NCBI RefSeq assembly: GCF_029227915.1
Contig: NC_079879.1
Location: forward strand, 27,904,501-27,968,500
DNA from: Hydractinia symbiolongicarpus
Lineage: Eukaryota; Cnidaria; Hydrozoa; Anthoathecata; Hydractiniidae
DNA length: 64,000 nucleotides
Reading direction: 5' to 3'
Position 1 is the first letter of the stretch. The number at the start of each line of letters is the position of its first letter. Position numbers and translations under genes: made by a program. This document shows, piece after piece, positions 1 through 8,864 of the stretch. Under the pieces are notes generated by a model. The model saw only the letters and a list, made by a program, of their open reading frames with translations. It searched no databases and was not told the origin of the DNA.

Positions 1-18
1 ATATTTCTAATTCTTAAA

Positions 19-64
19 TTTTCAGAAAATGGAGAATGCAAACATAGCATGGCAGCAGCTGTAA
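19..64 (+). promoter_or_regulatory. Splice acceptor, 5' UTR and uORF of copy A
   Basis: The window opens inside an intron: a T-rich stretch ends in TTTTCAG at 19-25, the acceptor for the first coding exon. The first ATG after it (29-31) opens a reading frame of only 11 codons ending in TAA at 62-64, which overlaps the main start at 49. The same arrangement recurs in copy B (acceptor 4562-4564). The uORF could damp translation, but nothing here shows that it does. Confidence 0.5.
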
Positions 65-891
65 CACCAAAGAAGTTTTATCCAAGAAAAAATGTTTCGC
101 AACAGGGAGTGTGTAGATTATGTGGAAAATTCACTCAGCAGAGACACCTAATCAAAATTTTTTCTAAAATTGGATTGGCAAAAAATCTTGCTTCAAAAGT
201 GCATGAAGTGTGTGGCATAGGTATCAACGAGCATGACTGTATAACGAAAGTCGTTTGCCGAACATGCGAATCTTTTATTACCAAGGTTGACGAGTACAGG
301 AACTCTTGTCACAACGTCCAAGGTGAACTTAATCGAAACATGTCTGTCAAGAGAATGCTGCTACCAGAAGATTGTAACACAATCACAAGCAAAAATGAAC
401 CTTCTCGTAAGAAATTATTTGATTTAACAAACGTACAAAGTGCAGATAACATTGATAAAGAGAATATTGAATCAAGTGACAGTATTTTGAAAAAATTGAA
501 CAATGTTTTTGGCACAAAAGAAGTACCCTTTATTGGGAAATTAATGTGGGAGACACCTGGTTTTAAAGATGTTTTTGTCAAATTATTACTCTCTGATCTG
601 AATATGGCATGTAAAAGTCTATGCAGGAGAGATGAAAATGGTTCAACTTTACTTAACAATACCTATGATGGACTTTCAAATTTGCAGATCAAAAATATCA
701 AAACTGAGATGTTGAAAATCCCCTATTTTGTCGATATTCTGGAAACAATTGCTGGTGATATTGAAAACAGGCAGAGTGAAATAAAATATGCTTTCATTTA
801 CTCAATTCTGATGCAGTCACGTTGGCACGAACTAAGTTTATTTCAAAGAATTAACACCACTCTTTTAATAGAAGGTGGTTGCAGTAAACAG
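49..891 (+). CDS. Zinc-cluster exon of DUF6589-type gene, copy A
   Basis: First coding exon, 281 residues, from ATG 49 to a CAG codon at 889-891 followed by donor GTATGT. The open frame runs a few codons into the intron, so the true exon end is the splice site. Near the N-terminus there are two Cys-x2-Cys pairs (C22/C25 and C70/C73) with further cysteines at 55 and 64, resembling a ZAD-like or treble-clef zinc-binding module; the family assignment is inference. The rest is polar with no recognised domain. The exon ends in phase 0, and the following exon (1203 or 1209) opens in phase 0, so both are taken as one protein of about 875 residues. Unlike copy B, this exon is intact. Likely role: N-terminal DNA-binding part of a transposon-encoded protein. 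Confidence 0.65.
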
Positions 892-1208
892 GTATGTATA
901 TACATAATATAATAATAAAGGATTTTGTGTAAGCAATTGAACTGATTTTTATTTATTCTCACATTACTTTTAAGCTTTTCAGCAAGAGACCTGTGAATCT
1001 ATCAATTTATTTTTTTAATTTTCTCAATATTGAGTTATCAGTACCTTTTTTCACTTGTTCAGCCTTATCAGTAAGGCTGAACAAGTGAAAAAAAAAAAAA
1101 CAATTCAAGGGCTGAAGCCAAATTTCCAGTTTCTTATAAAAAAGTGTAGTCTACAGCCTCATTTGTTGAAAATAATCTATTTATATTGGCTTTTGTTTTT
1201 AGTTGCAG
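892..1208 (+). other. Intron of copy A with a long hairpin
   Basis: Intron between the two coding exons: donor GTATGT at 892, acceptor either TTTTTAG ending at 1202 or TTGCAG ending at 1208, both keeping phase 0. Inside lies a near-perfect inverted repeat: arms 1046-1067 and 1072-1093, only four bases apart, with core arm TTCACTTGTTCAGCCTTA. The same hairpin is present in copy B (about 8702-8750), where the poly-A run next to it is one base longer. Confidence 0.6.
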
Positions 1209-2987
1209 ATACGGTTTCAAAGATTAGGTGTTTGCTTGTGCCCGAGCAGAAGAGAGGTTTTATTGGATTTGATTGGTGGTCATTTTCGTGATGGTGTCAT
1301 TGATAAAGTTAAAGGTGGAGCTGTGTTTCGAGGGACAGGAGATATGCATAAAAACAATCAAAATGAAGATCTCCATCTATTTGCCACAAATTTGATTGAA
1401 AACCGTCTATCATTTGACCATCTCGATAATGACAATCCAAAACGTGATATTGCATTATTACCACTGAGTACATTTTCATTAAACATTGCAGAGTGGAGGG
1501 AATATATCAGAACTTCAAAAATTTTGGTTGGGCGTATTTTGTTGGATTTTTTCCCAAAGTTCAAATTTCTGAAATCATTTGTTCCACAACACATTGATCA
1601 TCAATATAGCCACGAAATGGGGGAACGGTCATTCATTGCATCTATGCCTATCATTAATGCAAATGAAGCACACTATGCTGATTGTGTAAAGATACTTCGA
1701 ACGTACGAAAAATGGATCGCAGAAATTTACCATGAAACAGGCATGTTGCAAAACATGCCAAACCTTGATGATGGACCACTTCTTGAAACCTTCCAAGCCA
1801 ACCCTGGTCAGAAATTTGCACACATCAATTTTACAGATTCTGATCCCATGAAAGAAATGAAAATTGTGTTTGGTGGCGATCAATTAACACGTGTAAGATT
1901 TGCTGGTGCAAAAGATTTACTAGCTGGTGCACATACTCCTAGCCATCGATTTGAACACTGCTCTCCTTTTAAACCAGTAATGTGGCATACCAAAGCAGCT
2001 CTTTTGCAATATTCATACCACCTCTTGCATAAACCTGAATCCATTGCTGAGAATGGAACGATAAAGTATTTTAGGGAGAAGCTTCGTCGAAAAAATGTTA
2101 CTCCTGCTAAAGTACTCGATTCTTTTGATGGTTGTGAGGAATTATTTATCAGTCTTGGACGTGCATATATTGTTGTTGCACTGATGAAGTTTTTTGGAAT
2201 GGAAAGTTTGGAGGATAAACCATCTGTTTACCCTTTCCCTACTAACTTTGTTCATAAATCTGATGCTGAGAAAGACGCGTATATGAATAACATATTGACA
2301 AAGTTTTTAGATGAATACTTGCTGCAGAAATCCCCACCAAGAGATGGTGATGATTTTGTTGAAAATTATGGTTTTTGCGTAATATTTCTTACGATTCTGG
2401 TTCTGCAACTCAAGGATGCAGCAAAAGAAGGTGATGGAAACCGTACTCTTATCAACCAAAAGATGCTTTTAAATGTGTTTAAATCTTTAGGTTCTTACAG
2501 CAAATATGCTCTGGAAATGTTTGTCAGCATTGCTCAAGTTGAGTGTTTACTGACACCACGATTATCTGAGGAGTTTAAGTGGGGGAATTTTGTCAACTGG
2601 CGTGGCGGTAAGGGGAAAAATATTGAAGACGACCTTGCTCAGGAGATTGTGAATAAAGTTTCCAAAAATATAGTTCAGAGAATGGGTCCTAACAAGACAA
2701 TATCATCTATAACTAAAATTACTAAAGCTGCTAACGGAATTAAAGAAATCCTGGAAAATTATGACAAAAATGCTAGTATACACAGATCCTCTACACAACA
2801 TAGCACCAGTGATGCTTTTGAAGATGAGAATGAAATGATATTAGATCTTCTCGAACTAAAACCTTTTCACCATTCATCAGGTCGTTTCCATAACAGTTTC
2901 CCAGCTATAAAAAGGTCACCTTTGCGCTATATGAACGTGACAGATTTTCACAATTGGTTGAAAAAACACAGAGATGAACTAGTTTGA
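1203..2987 (+). CDS. DUF6589 exon, copy A (putative transposase)
   Basis: Second and last coding exon, about 593 residues, stop TGA at 2985-2987. There is no ATG at the head of this frame; it begins at an acceptor, which supports joining it to the 49-891 exon. Centrally it carries a Gly-Gly-Asp-Gln-Leu-Thr motif (Asp at residue 226), followed by an Arg/Gly/Ala stretch and conserved His and Trp (MWHTK, about residue 260). I recognise this block as the DUF6589 type found in cnidarian and fungal repeat-associated genes. The Asp could be a catalytic metal ligand, but that is inference and I cannot place a full DDE/D triad. It differs from copy B (8859-10643) by one residue (His to Gln near residue 527). 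The copy has lost the downstream poly(A) region and helicase gene that copy B retains. Confidence 0.6.
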   Translation: MQIRFQRLGVCLCPSRREVLLDLIGGHFRDGVIDKVKGGAVFRGTGDMHKNNQNEDLHLFATNLIENRLSFDHLDNDNPKRDIALLPLSTFSLNIAEWREYIRTSKILVGRILLDFFPKFKFLKSFVPQHIDHQYSHEMGERSFIASMPIINANEAHYADCVKILRTYEKWIAEIYHETGMLQNMPNLDDGPLLETFQANPGQKFAHINFTDSDPMKEMKIVFGGDQLTRVRFAGAKDLLAGAHTPSHRFEHCSPFKPVMWHTKAALLQYSYHLLHKPESIAENGTIKYFREKLRRKNVTPAKVLDSFDGCEELFISLGRAYIVVALMKFFGMESLEDKPSVYPFPTNFVHKSDAEKDAYMNNILTKFLDEYLLQKSPPRDGDDFVENYGFCVIFLTILVLQLKDAAKEGDGNRTLINQKMLLNVFKSLGSYSKYALEMFVSIAQVECLLTPRLSEEFKWGNFVNWRGGKGKNIEDDLAQEIVNKVSKNIVQRMGPNKTISSITKITKAANGIKEILENYDKNASIHRSSTQHSTSDAFEDENEMILDLLELKPFHHSSGRFHNSFPAIKRSPLRYMNVTDFHNWLKKHRDELV

Positions 2988-3139
2988 AATTAGTTGCATT
3001 TATTTTTTTTAAATATTTTTTACAATTTTATGTTATGATATATATTATATACCTTAAAAGTGAGAAAAAATATTAATTCGAGTTAACGTACAAAAAAGAT
3101 ATGCATCTGAAATTTCACAAGTGGAAGCTTTTTTTGTTT

Positions 3140-3188
3140 GAGTTCTTTTCTAAGTTTGATGGACCAGAGTTCTTTTCTAAGTTTGATG
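3140..3188 (+). repeat. 27-bp minisatellite, partial copies (copy A)
   Basis: One full and one incomplete unit of a 27-bp repeat (GAGTTCTTTTCTAAGTTTGA plus seven bases). Copy B has three full units. Identity between copies A and B ends inside this repeat, so the repeat marks the breakpoint that removed the 3' part of copy A. Confidence 0.8.
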
Positions 3189-3269
3189 TTTATGTGTAAT
3201 ATGTGTAAAAATACATTATGTTAGAGTACCACATAACACAATTAATTCATTTATTTCTTTGTTAGTCTG
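3189..3269. other. Non-coding spacer
   Basis: AT-rich spacer between the truncated end of copy A and the outer inverted-repeat arm. No gene or repeat recognised. Confidence 0.6.
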
Positions 3270-3318
3270 AAAAAATCCGATGATTTGATTGGTTTACGGC
3301 TTATTAAACCAGGGCTTT
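3270..3318 (+). repeat. Outer inverted repeat, left arm
   Basis: About 49 bp beginning AAAAAATCCGATGATTTG, almost exactly inverted at 13421-13468. It lies outside the TIR and target duplication of the big transposon. The simplest reading is that the transposon landed inside an older palindromic repeat. It contains an ATTGG box. Confidence 0.75.
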
Positions 3319-3703
3319 GTATATAGCAATACTAACCGGTTTGGGAAGCCATTATAAAAATGGTAACATAAAAGCGTAAAGAAATAAAAATATTTCCATA
3401 GCACAGAAAAAATATAAAAGTACGTCACCTAAAACCAACTTTTTGTTTCCATTCATATAAACAATGATTTGAAATTGTTTTGTGAACTTACAAAAGTTTA
3501 AAATCGAACGATCTTAAATTCTAAAAGTATAAAAATCGAACATGCGTTTTAATTCTTCCTTGGTGGCTTGGAAATATCAACTTAAAAAAATAGCTTTGTT
3601 GTTTTTTGTTCACAAAGGAATGTTTATTTTCAGATAAGATGCAGTCAGGTAATAAAACGGATACTGACCGGTTTTGATGTTGGACTGTAAAATACAAAGC
3701 CCT
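3319..3703. other. Non-coding insertion between outer and inner repeats
   Basis: About 385 bp with no counterpart on the right side of the transposon. It contains two ACCGG-centred motifs in direct orientation (near 3330 and 3662) that resemble the ends of the small palindromic element at 13470-13535. This suggests a separate repeat inserted into the left arm. No coding potential seen. Confidence 0.4.
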
Positions 3704-3712
3704 CGGTCAGGG
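3704..3712 (+). repeat. Target site duplication, left (CGGTCAGGG)
   Basis: Nine bases directly repeated at 13400-13408, each abutting a TIR end. The direct orientation, against the inverted orientation of everything around it, marks it as a target duplication. Confidence 0.75.
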
Positions 3713-3790
3713 CAACCTCGTCCCCAGGGCTTGTTAGGCTTTTTATATTTGGACGGCCTGAACAAGGCCCTGGCCCTGGCTGGTCACGTG
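3713..3790 (+). repeat. Terminal inverted repeat, left (78 bp)
   Basis: Perfect reverse complement of 13322-13399. It is GC-rich relative to its surroundings and ends inward at a CACGTG E-box palindrome. Identity stops sharply after 3790. Confidence 0.85.
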
Positions 3791-4247
3791 ACAAATTTGA
3801 TTGGCCGTAAGAACTCGCATAATTAAAACGCGTCCCGCGAGTGATATTAGAGGCAAAATTATGTGGCGAGAAAAAATCAAAATTCGAGAACTTTTCGTGG
3901 TGATGGACCGCGGATTAGCAATTCAAAAAGTAGCTCTTTAAAAATGGTGGCTGTTATTTTGTGGGTGTTGCGTTTGGTTTGGTTTTTGATGTTGTTCTAC
4001 TAGCTAAATGTAGCTAGATTCAAAATTTTGGAAAAACATTATTTTTGATATGGAACTGCAACAGTTCTGAAAGTATTTTACCAGAAAGAAGATTAACAAT
4101 AACTGGTTGAAAGCAGGTTTGAGCATCTTGTGTTGCTAAAAACTCACACTGTTAAATGAACTGAAGAAGGAACGAACTTCACAAGCGATCAAAACTGTCA
4201 TACATATATAGCTAGCTATATGTAACATAATGTTTAGCTATGGAAAA
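3791..4247 (+). promoter_or_regulatory. Promoter and non-coding first exon of copy B
   Basis: Region between the left TIR and a splice donor GTAAGT at 4248. It holds an ATTGG (inverted CCAAT) box near 3800, a small GC-rich patch near 3830, and a near-palindromic TATATAGCTAGCTATATG at about 4205-4222. No frame links through the donor to the main coding frame, so the exon is read as untranslated. The exact transcription start cannot be seen. Confidence 0.35.
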
Positions 4248-4564
4248 GTAAGTGCATATCATCTTGTGTGCTAGGGTAGACTTAAAAATTCTTATTAATA
4301 TTTAATATTTTGCTTTATGATTTCTTGTTCCTGCATTGAATATGGGTAGGCCTCGTATCCTACACAGGAACCTTAGGCTATGTACCATTTTGTGTTCTCT
4401 GTTAAAGTATTACTTTGTAATTTGTGTTCTCACTGTACTTTCAACATTCATCATTATTGTATGATATTCTTGTGTATGGACAATATATACAAATCCTTGT
4501 CAGTAAAACCCTTACAGTAGTTTTGTTTGTTCTGTTGTAATATTTCTAATTCTTAAATTTTCAG
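4248..4564 (+). other. 5' UTR intron of copy B
   Basis: GTAAGT donor at 4248 and TTTTCAG acceptor ending at 4564. From 4540 onward the sequence is the same as the window start, so copy A presumably had the same intron. Confidence 0.45.
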
Positions 4565-4713
4565 AAAATGGAGAATGCAAACATAGCATGGCAGCAGCTG
4601 TAACACCAAAGAAGTTTTATCCAAGAAAAAATGTTTCGCAACAGGGAGTGTGTAGATTATGTGGAAAATTCACTCAGCAGAGACACCTAATCAAAATTTT
4701 TTCTAAAATTGGA

Positions 4714-4718
4714 TTGGC
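4714..4718 (+). repeat. Target site duplication of hAT element (TTGGC)
   Basis: TTGGC occurs once in copy A (175-179) and twice here (4714-4718 and 7823-7827), directly flanking the element. Copy A thus acts as the empty site and fixes the duplication at 5 bp. Confidence 0.9.
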
Positions 4719-4880
4719 CAGGGTGGCCACTCGTCCTTGAAAACCTTGAATGTTCTTGAATGTTCTTGAATTTTATTTGGTCTTGAATTGTTCTTGAAAT
4801 AGTATGTTTTCCACCCTTGGTTCTTGAATGTTCTTGAGTTTTTACAATTCTATGAAAAATCTTTTTAGAATAGTAAAAAA

Positions 4881-7199
4881 ATGTCTAGTAAAAAAAGTAC
4901 CAGAATGCATGAAAAAAGTATTTTTAATGAAAGTTGGTTGAGCGATGAACAGTTTAAAATATGGTTGAAAAGGGGACCAGATAAACACAAAGCATTGTGT
5001 AGACTTTGTAACACAGTGATAGACATAACTATAATGGGAAAAAGTGCTTTAGCATCGCATTCTAAGGGCAACAAGCATCAAGTGAATGTGAAAAACTATA
5101 GTCCAGTTTCTGGTCTGTTCTTCAAAAGTAACCCTCCAAAGCCATCATCAAGCAAAGACGCCTCCCCCGCCACTAACAAGATTGATTTAATGATGAGTAC
5201 ATTAGCAGTTTCCCATGCTGAAATTCGTTGGGCTCTGAAAGTACTAACATCACATCATTCATTTCGTTCTTGCTTGAATTTGAACCAGCTATTTTGTGTG
5301 ATGTTCCCTGACAGTGACATAGCAAAGTCATTCCAGTTATCAAAAACGAAATGTGCGTACTACATCGTACATGGATCAGCCCCATATTTCATGGAAATCT
5401 TGCTCCAAGAAATTAAAAATTCGCCAACCTATTCCACACTTTTTGACGAAAGTTTGAATCATTATAAACAGGAAGAACAAATGGACGTTCAGATTCGTTT
5501 CTGGAATGAAAATCTCTATGAAGTCCAGACACGTTACCTAACCTCAAGGTTTTTCAGGCGCCCAAATGCAGATAACATCTTGCACGAGATTCTTCAAGCA
5601 ACTGATGCGTTACCCCAGAAATCAATGGTCATGCTTTCCATGGACGGACCAAACACTAATTGGAAAGTTTATGAAAATTTAAAATCGCATCGTACTGAGA
5701 AAGAATATCCCCAAATTATTGATGTTGGTTCGTGTGGATTACACGTGGTGCACGGAGCCTTTCAGACTGGCGTAAAAGCAACTGGCTGGAAATTGGAAAA
5801 GGTTTTAAAGGCCATGTGGAAGCTGTTCAATGATTCCCCAGCTCGAAGAGATCTATATATTCAGTTAAGCAAATCAGATGTTTTTCCAATAATGTTTTGC
5901 CAGACACGCTGGGTTGAGGATGAACCTGTTGCCATCCGAGCAAAGGAAGTTTGGGAAAATGTTGTGAATGTCATAAAGCATTATCAAACCTTATGCAAAT
6001 CAAAACAACCAAGCAAAAACAGTTCGTATGACACCTTGGTCACCCACCACACTGACATGTTTATGCAAGTAAAGTTACAATTCTTTGTTGATGTAGCCAG
6101 CATGATGTCTTCGTATCTGAAGCAATTCCAGACGGATAATCCAATGATGCCATTTGTTTCGGAAATATAAGAAAATATTATCCGTCGGTTAATGAAGATT
6201 TTCATTCGGAAAACCGTTATTGATGAAGCTGATTCAGCTTATTCTTTAATTAAAATTGATTTGCAGAAACGAGAGAATCATTTACCACCGGAATTAGTCA
6301 AGTTACCAACTGCCACCAAAACCTTGCTTTCGTCCCTTCAAGCCAGTTTGACAAAGAAGTTGAAGTTTAAAGGAGAATGTGCTGCACTTATTAAAGGTAT
6401 TATTGAAAAGCTACAAGAACGATCGCCATTGAAACACCTTTTTGTTCGATCTTTGTCTAGTCTTGTTCCAAAGAATATGATTGAAAGTAAAAACTGTCTA
6501 CTTAAGTTTGAAAAGGTCGTGGACAAGTTTTACACAACAAATCACATCAATTCAAAAGAAGCAGATAATGCCAAGTTGCAGTTGGAGGAGTTCATCTCAC
6601 GCACAGCTAAGACTCATAAAGATAAGTTTCTTGGCTTTAGCCTTTCTGATAATCGTTTGGATCATTTTTACCGCGAGTATTTAAACGGTTCTGATAAATA
6701 CAAAGATTTATGGAAAGTCATGGTGATGGTCTTCACTATTTCACATGGACAAAGCCAGATCGAGAGAGGATTCAGCATCAACAAAGAAGTCACTATCGAA
6801 AATCTTAAAAACAAGTCACTATGTGCTCAGCGGTTGGTATATGATGCCTTAAAGTGTTGCAAGAAAGATGTGCATGATATTGAAATCACTGCCAAAATGG
6901 TTACATCATGTAAAACAGCCCGTTCTAGGTATGTATTTGCCCTTGAAGAAGTAAAAAAATCAAAAGAAAATGAAGCAGCGAATAACAAGAGAAAGATAAT
7001 AGCATATGAGATTGATAGTGTGAAACGCAAACGAATGGAGGTAGATACATGTATTCGATCATTGAACAAAGATATGAACAACTGTCTTGATGAGGGCGAG
7101 GTTAGCCATGCATTCAGAAAAGCCATTACAGAGAAAAAAGTGACAATGGTGGATTTAGATGAGGCTATTAAAAAACTGGAGGAAGATCTCAAAAACTAA
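4881..7199 (+). pseudogene. hAT-family transposase with one in-frame stop
   Basis: Two open stretches, 4881-6170 and 6192-7199, lie in the same frame and are separated by a single TAA at 6168-6170; the codons between the stop and the next Met are also open. The combined frame is 773 codons. The N-terminal part has a BED-like zinc finger (C40, C43, H60, H66) in a setting typical of a large animal hAT lineage. The C-terminal part has the hAT dimerisation-region signature (SHGQSQIERGFSINKE, about 6743-6790), followed by a lysine-rich helical tail. It would bind the element's TIRs and carry out cut-and-paste transposition. With the stop it is probably inactive unless read through. The ATG at 4881 precedes the finger and is the natural start. 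Confidence 0.75.
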
Positions 7200-7822
7200 T
7201 AACCTCTATAATACTCGTAGTTTGTTGACATTAGTTTATTTCAAGATATATGGATTATTTATTAGCTTCATATTAGCGTCATTTTGTCTGGTTCATTTTC
7301 TAATTTGAAGATCTTCTTATACAATACAATATATGTTCTATTTTTAATTGAGAATTAAAGTTTTATAAAACACAAGAAATAGAATCCTTTGGACCGTTTC
7401 CATAATACTGGATAAATAGATTTTAGAAACAAGAAGAGAAGAACACTATTTATTGAACTTTGTTATTTTTGTGACTTTTATATTCTGTTATTTTTAGTTT
7501 TACACTTTTGTTACTATATAATTCTAGCTTTCTGATAAGTATTTATAAACTTGTACACAAAGTAGCTATGTACTCCTAAAAGAATGATTTCTGGAACGAT
7601 ATCAACTTTATTATCAAGGTTTCTACATGTCTACACTCTTTTATTTTGTTCAAATTATCACAGATTATGCTATATTGATGTATAAAGTCAGTGAATTGAT
7701 CAAGATATTAGCTTTTGTTGAAGTTGTTAAAAATTATTTTTGTCCTTGAAAACCAATATTTTGTTCTGGAATTGTTCTTGATTAGTTCTTGGATTTTTTT
7801 TTAATTTTGAGTGGCCACCCTG
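7200..7822 (+). other. 3' non-coding part of the hAT element
   Basis: AT-rich stretch from the transposase stop to the right TIR. It holds the right subterminal CTTGAA/TTCTTG repeats (7741-7800) and the terminal GAGTGGCCACCCTG. No other gene seen. Confidence 0.7.
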
Positions 7823-8546
7823 TTGGCAAAAAATCTTGCTTCAAAAGTGCATGAAGTGTGTGGCATAGGTATCAACGAGCATGACTGTATAACGAAAGTC
7901 GTTTGCCGAACATGCGAATCTTTTATTACCAAGGTTGACGAGTACAGGAACTCTTGTCACAACGTCCAAGGTGAACTTAATCGAAACATGTCTGTCAAGA
8001 GAATGCTGCTACCAGAAGATTGTAACACAATCACAAGCAAAAATGAACCTTCTCGTAAGAAATTATTTGATTTAACAAACGTACAAAGTGCAGATAACAT
8101 TGATAAAGAGAATATTGAATCAAGTGACAGTATTTTGAAAAAATTGAACAATGTTTTTGGCACAAAAGAAGTACCCTTTATTGGGAAATTAATGTGGGAG
8201 ACACCTGGTTTTAAAGATGTTTGATGTTTTTGTCAAATTATTACTCTCTGATCTGAATATGGCATGTAAAAGTCTATGCAGGAGAGATGAAAATGGTTCA
8301 ACTTTACTTAACAATACCTATGATGGACTTTCAAATTTGCAGATCAAAAATATCAAAACTGAGATGTTGAAAATCCCCTATTTTGTCGATATTCTGGAAA
8401 CAATTGCTGGTGATATTGAAAACAGGCAGAGTGAAATAAAATATGCTTTCATTTACTCAATTCTGATGCAGTCACGTTGGCACGAACTAAGTTTATTTCA
8501 AAGAATTAACACCACTCTTTTAATAGAAGGTGGTTGCAGTAAACAG

Positions 8547-8864
8547 GTATGTATATACATAATATAATAATAAAGGATTTTGTGTAAGCAATTGAACTGA
8601 TTTTTATTTATTCTCACATTACTTTTAAGCTTTTCAGCAAGAGACCTGTGAATCTATCAATTTATTTTTTTAATTTTCTCAATATTGAGTTATCAGTACC
8701 TTTTTTCACTTGTTCAGCCTTATCAGTAAGGCTGAACAAGTGAAAAAAAAAAAAAACAATTCAAGGGCTGAAGCCAAATTTCCAGTTTCTTATAAAAAAG
8801 TGTAGTCTACAGCCTCATTTGTTGAAAATAATCTATTTATATTGGCTTTTGTTTTTAGTTGCAG
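8547..8864 (+). other. Intron of copy B with hairpin
   Basis: Counterpart of 892-1208: donor GTATGT, the same 22-bp-arm hairpin (about 8702-8750) and the same two possible acceptors. The poly-A beside the hairpin has 14 A against 13 in copy A. Confidence 0.6.

Larger units (their letters stand above)
4719..7822 (+). mobile_element. hAT-like DNA transposon nested in copy B
   Basis: A 3104-bp insertion with 14-bp perfect TIRs (CAGGGTGGCCACTC) whose limits are fixed exactly by comparison with uninterrupted copy A. It encodes one transposase-like frame (4881-7199). Subterminal regions carry many CTTGAA/TTCTTGAAT repeats (4734-4850 left, 7741-7800 right), in the same orientation at both ends rather than inverted. 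Intact TIRs and target duplication indicate recent insertion. hAT elements usually make 8-bp duplications; this one made 5. Confidence 0.85.
4588..8546 (+). pseudogene. Zinc-cluster exon of copy B, broken twice
   Basis: The same exon as 49-891, beginning at ATG 4588. A hAT-like element (4719-7822) splits it after about 43 codons, between the first Cys pair and the rest. The remainder resumes at 7823-7828. A second lesion is a tandem duplication of GATGTTT (8216-8222 and 8223-8229; single in copy A), which shifts the frame and gives a stop at 8222-8224. Donor GTATGT follows at 8547. Otherwise it is essentially identical to copy A, so the damage postdates the duplication of the gene. Without both lesions it would encode the same N-terminal cysteine cluster. 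Confidence 0.8.
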
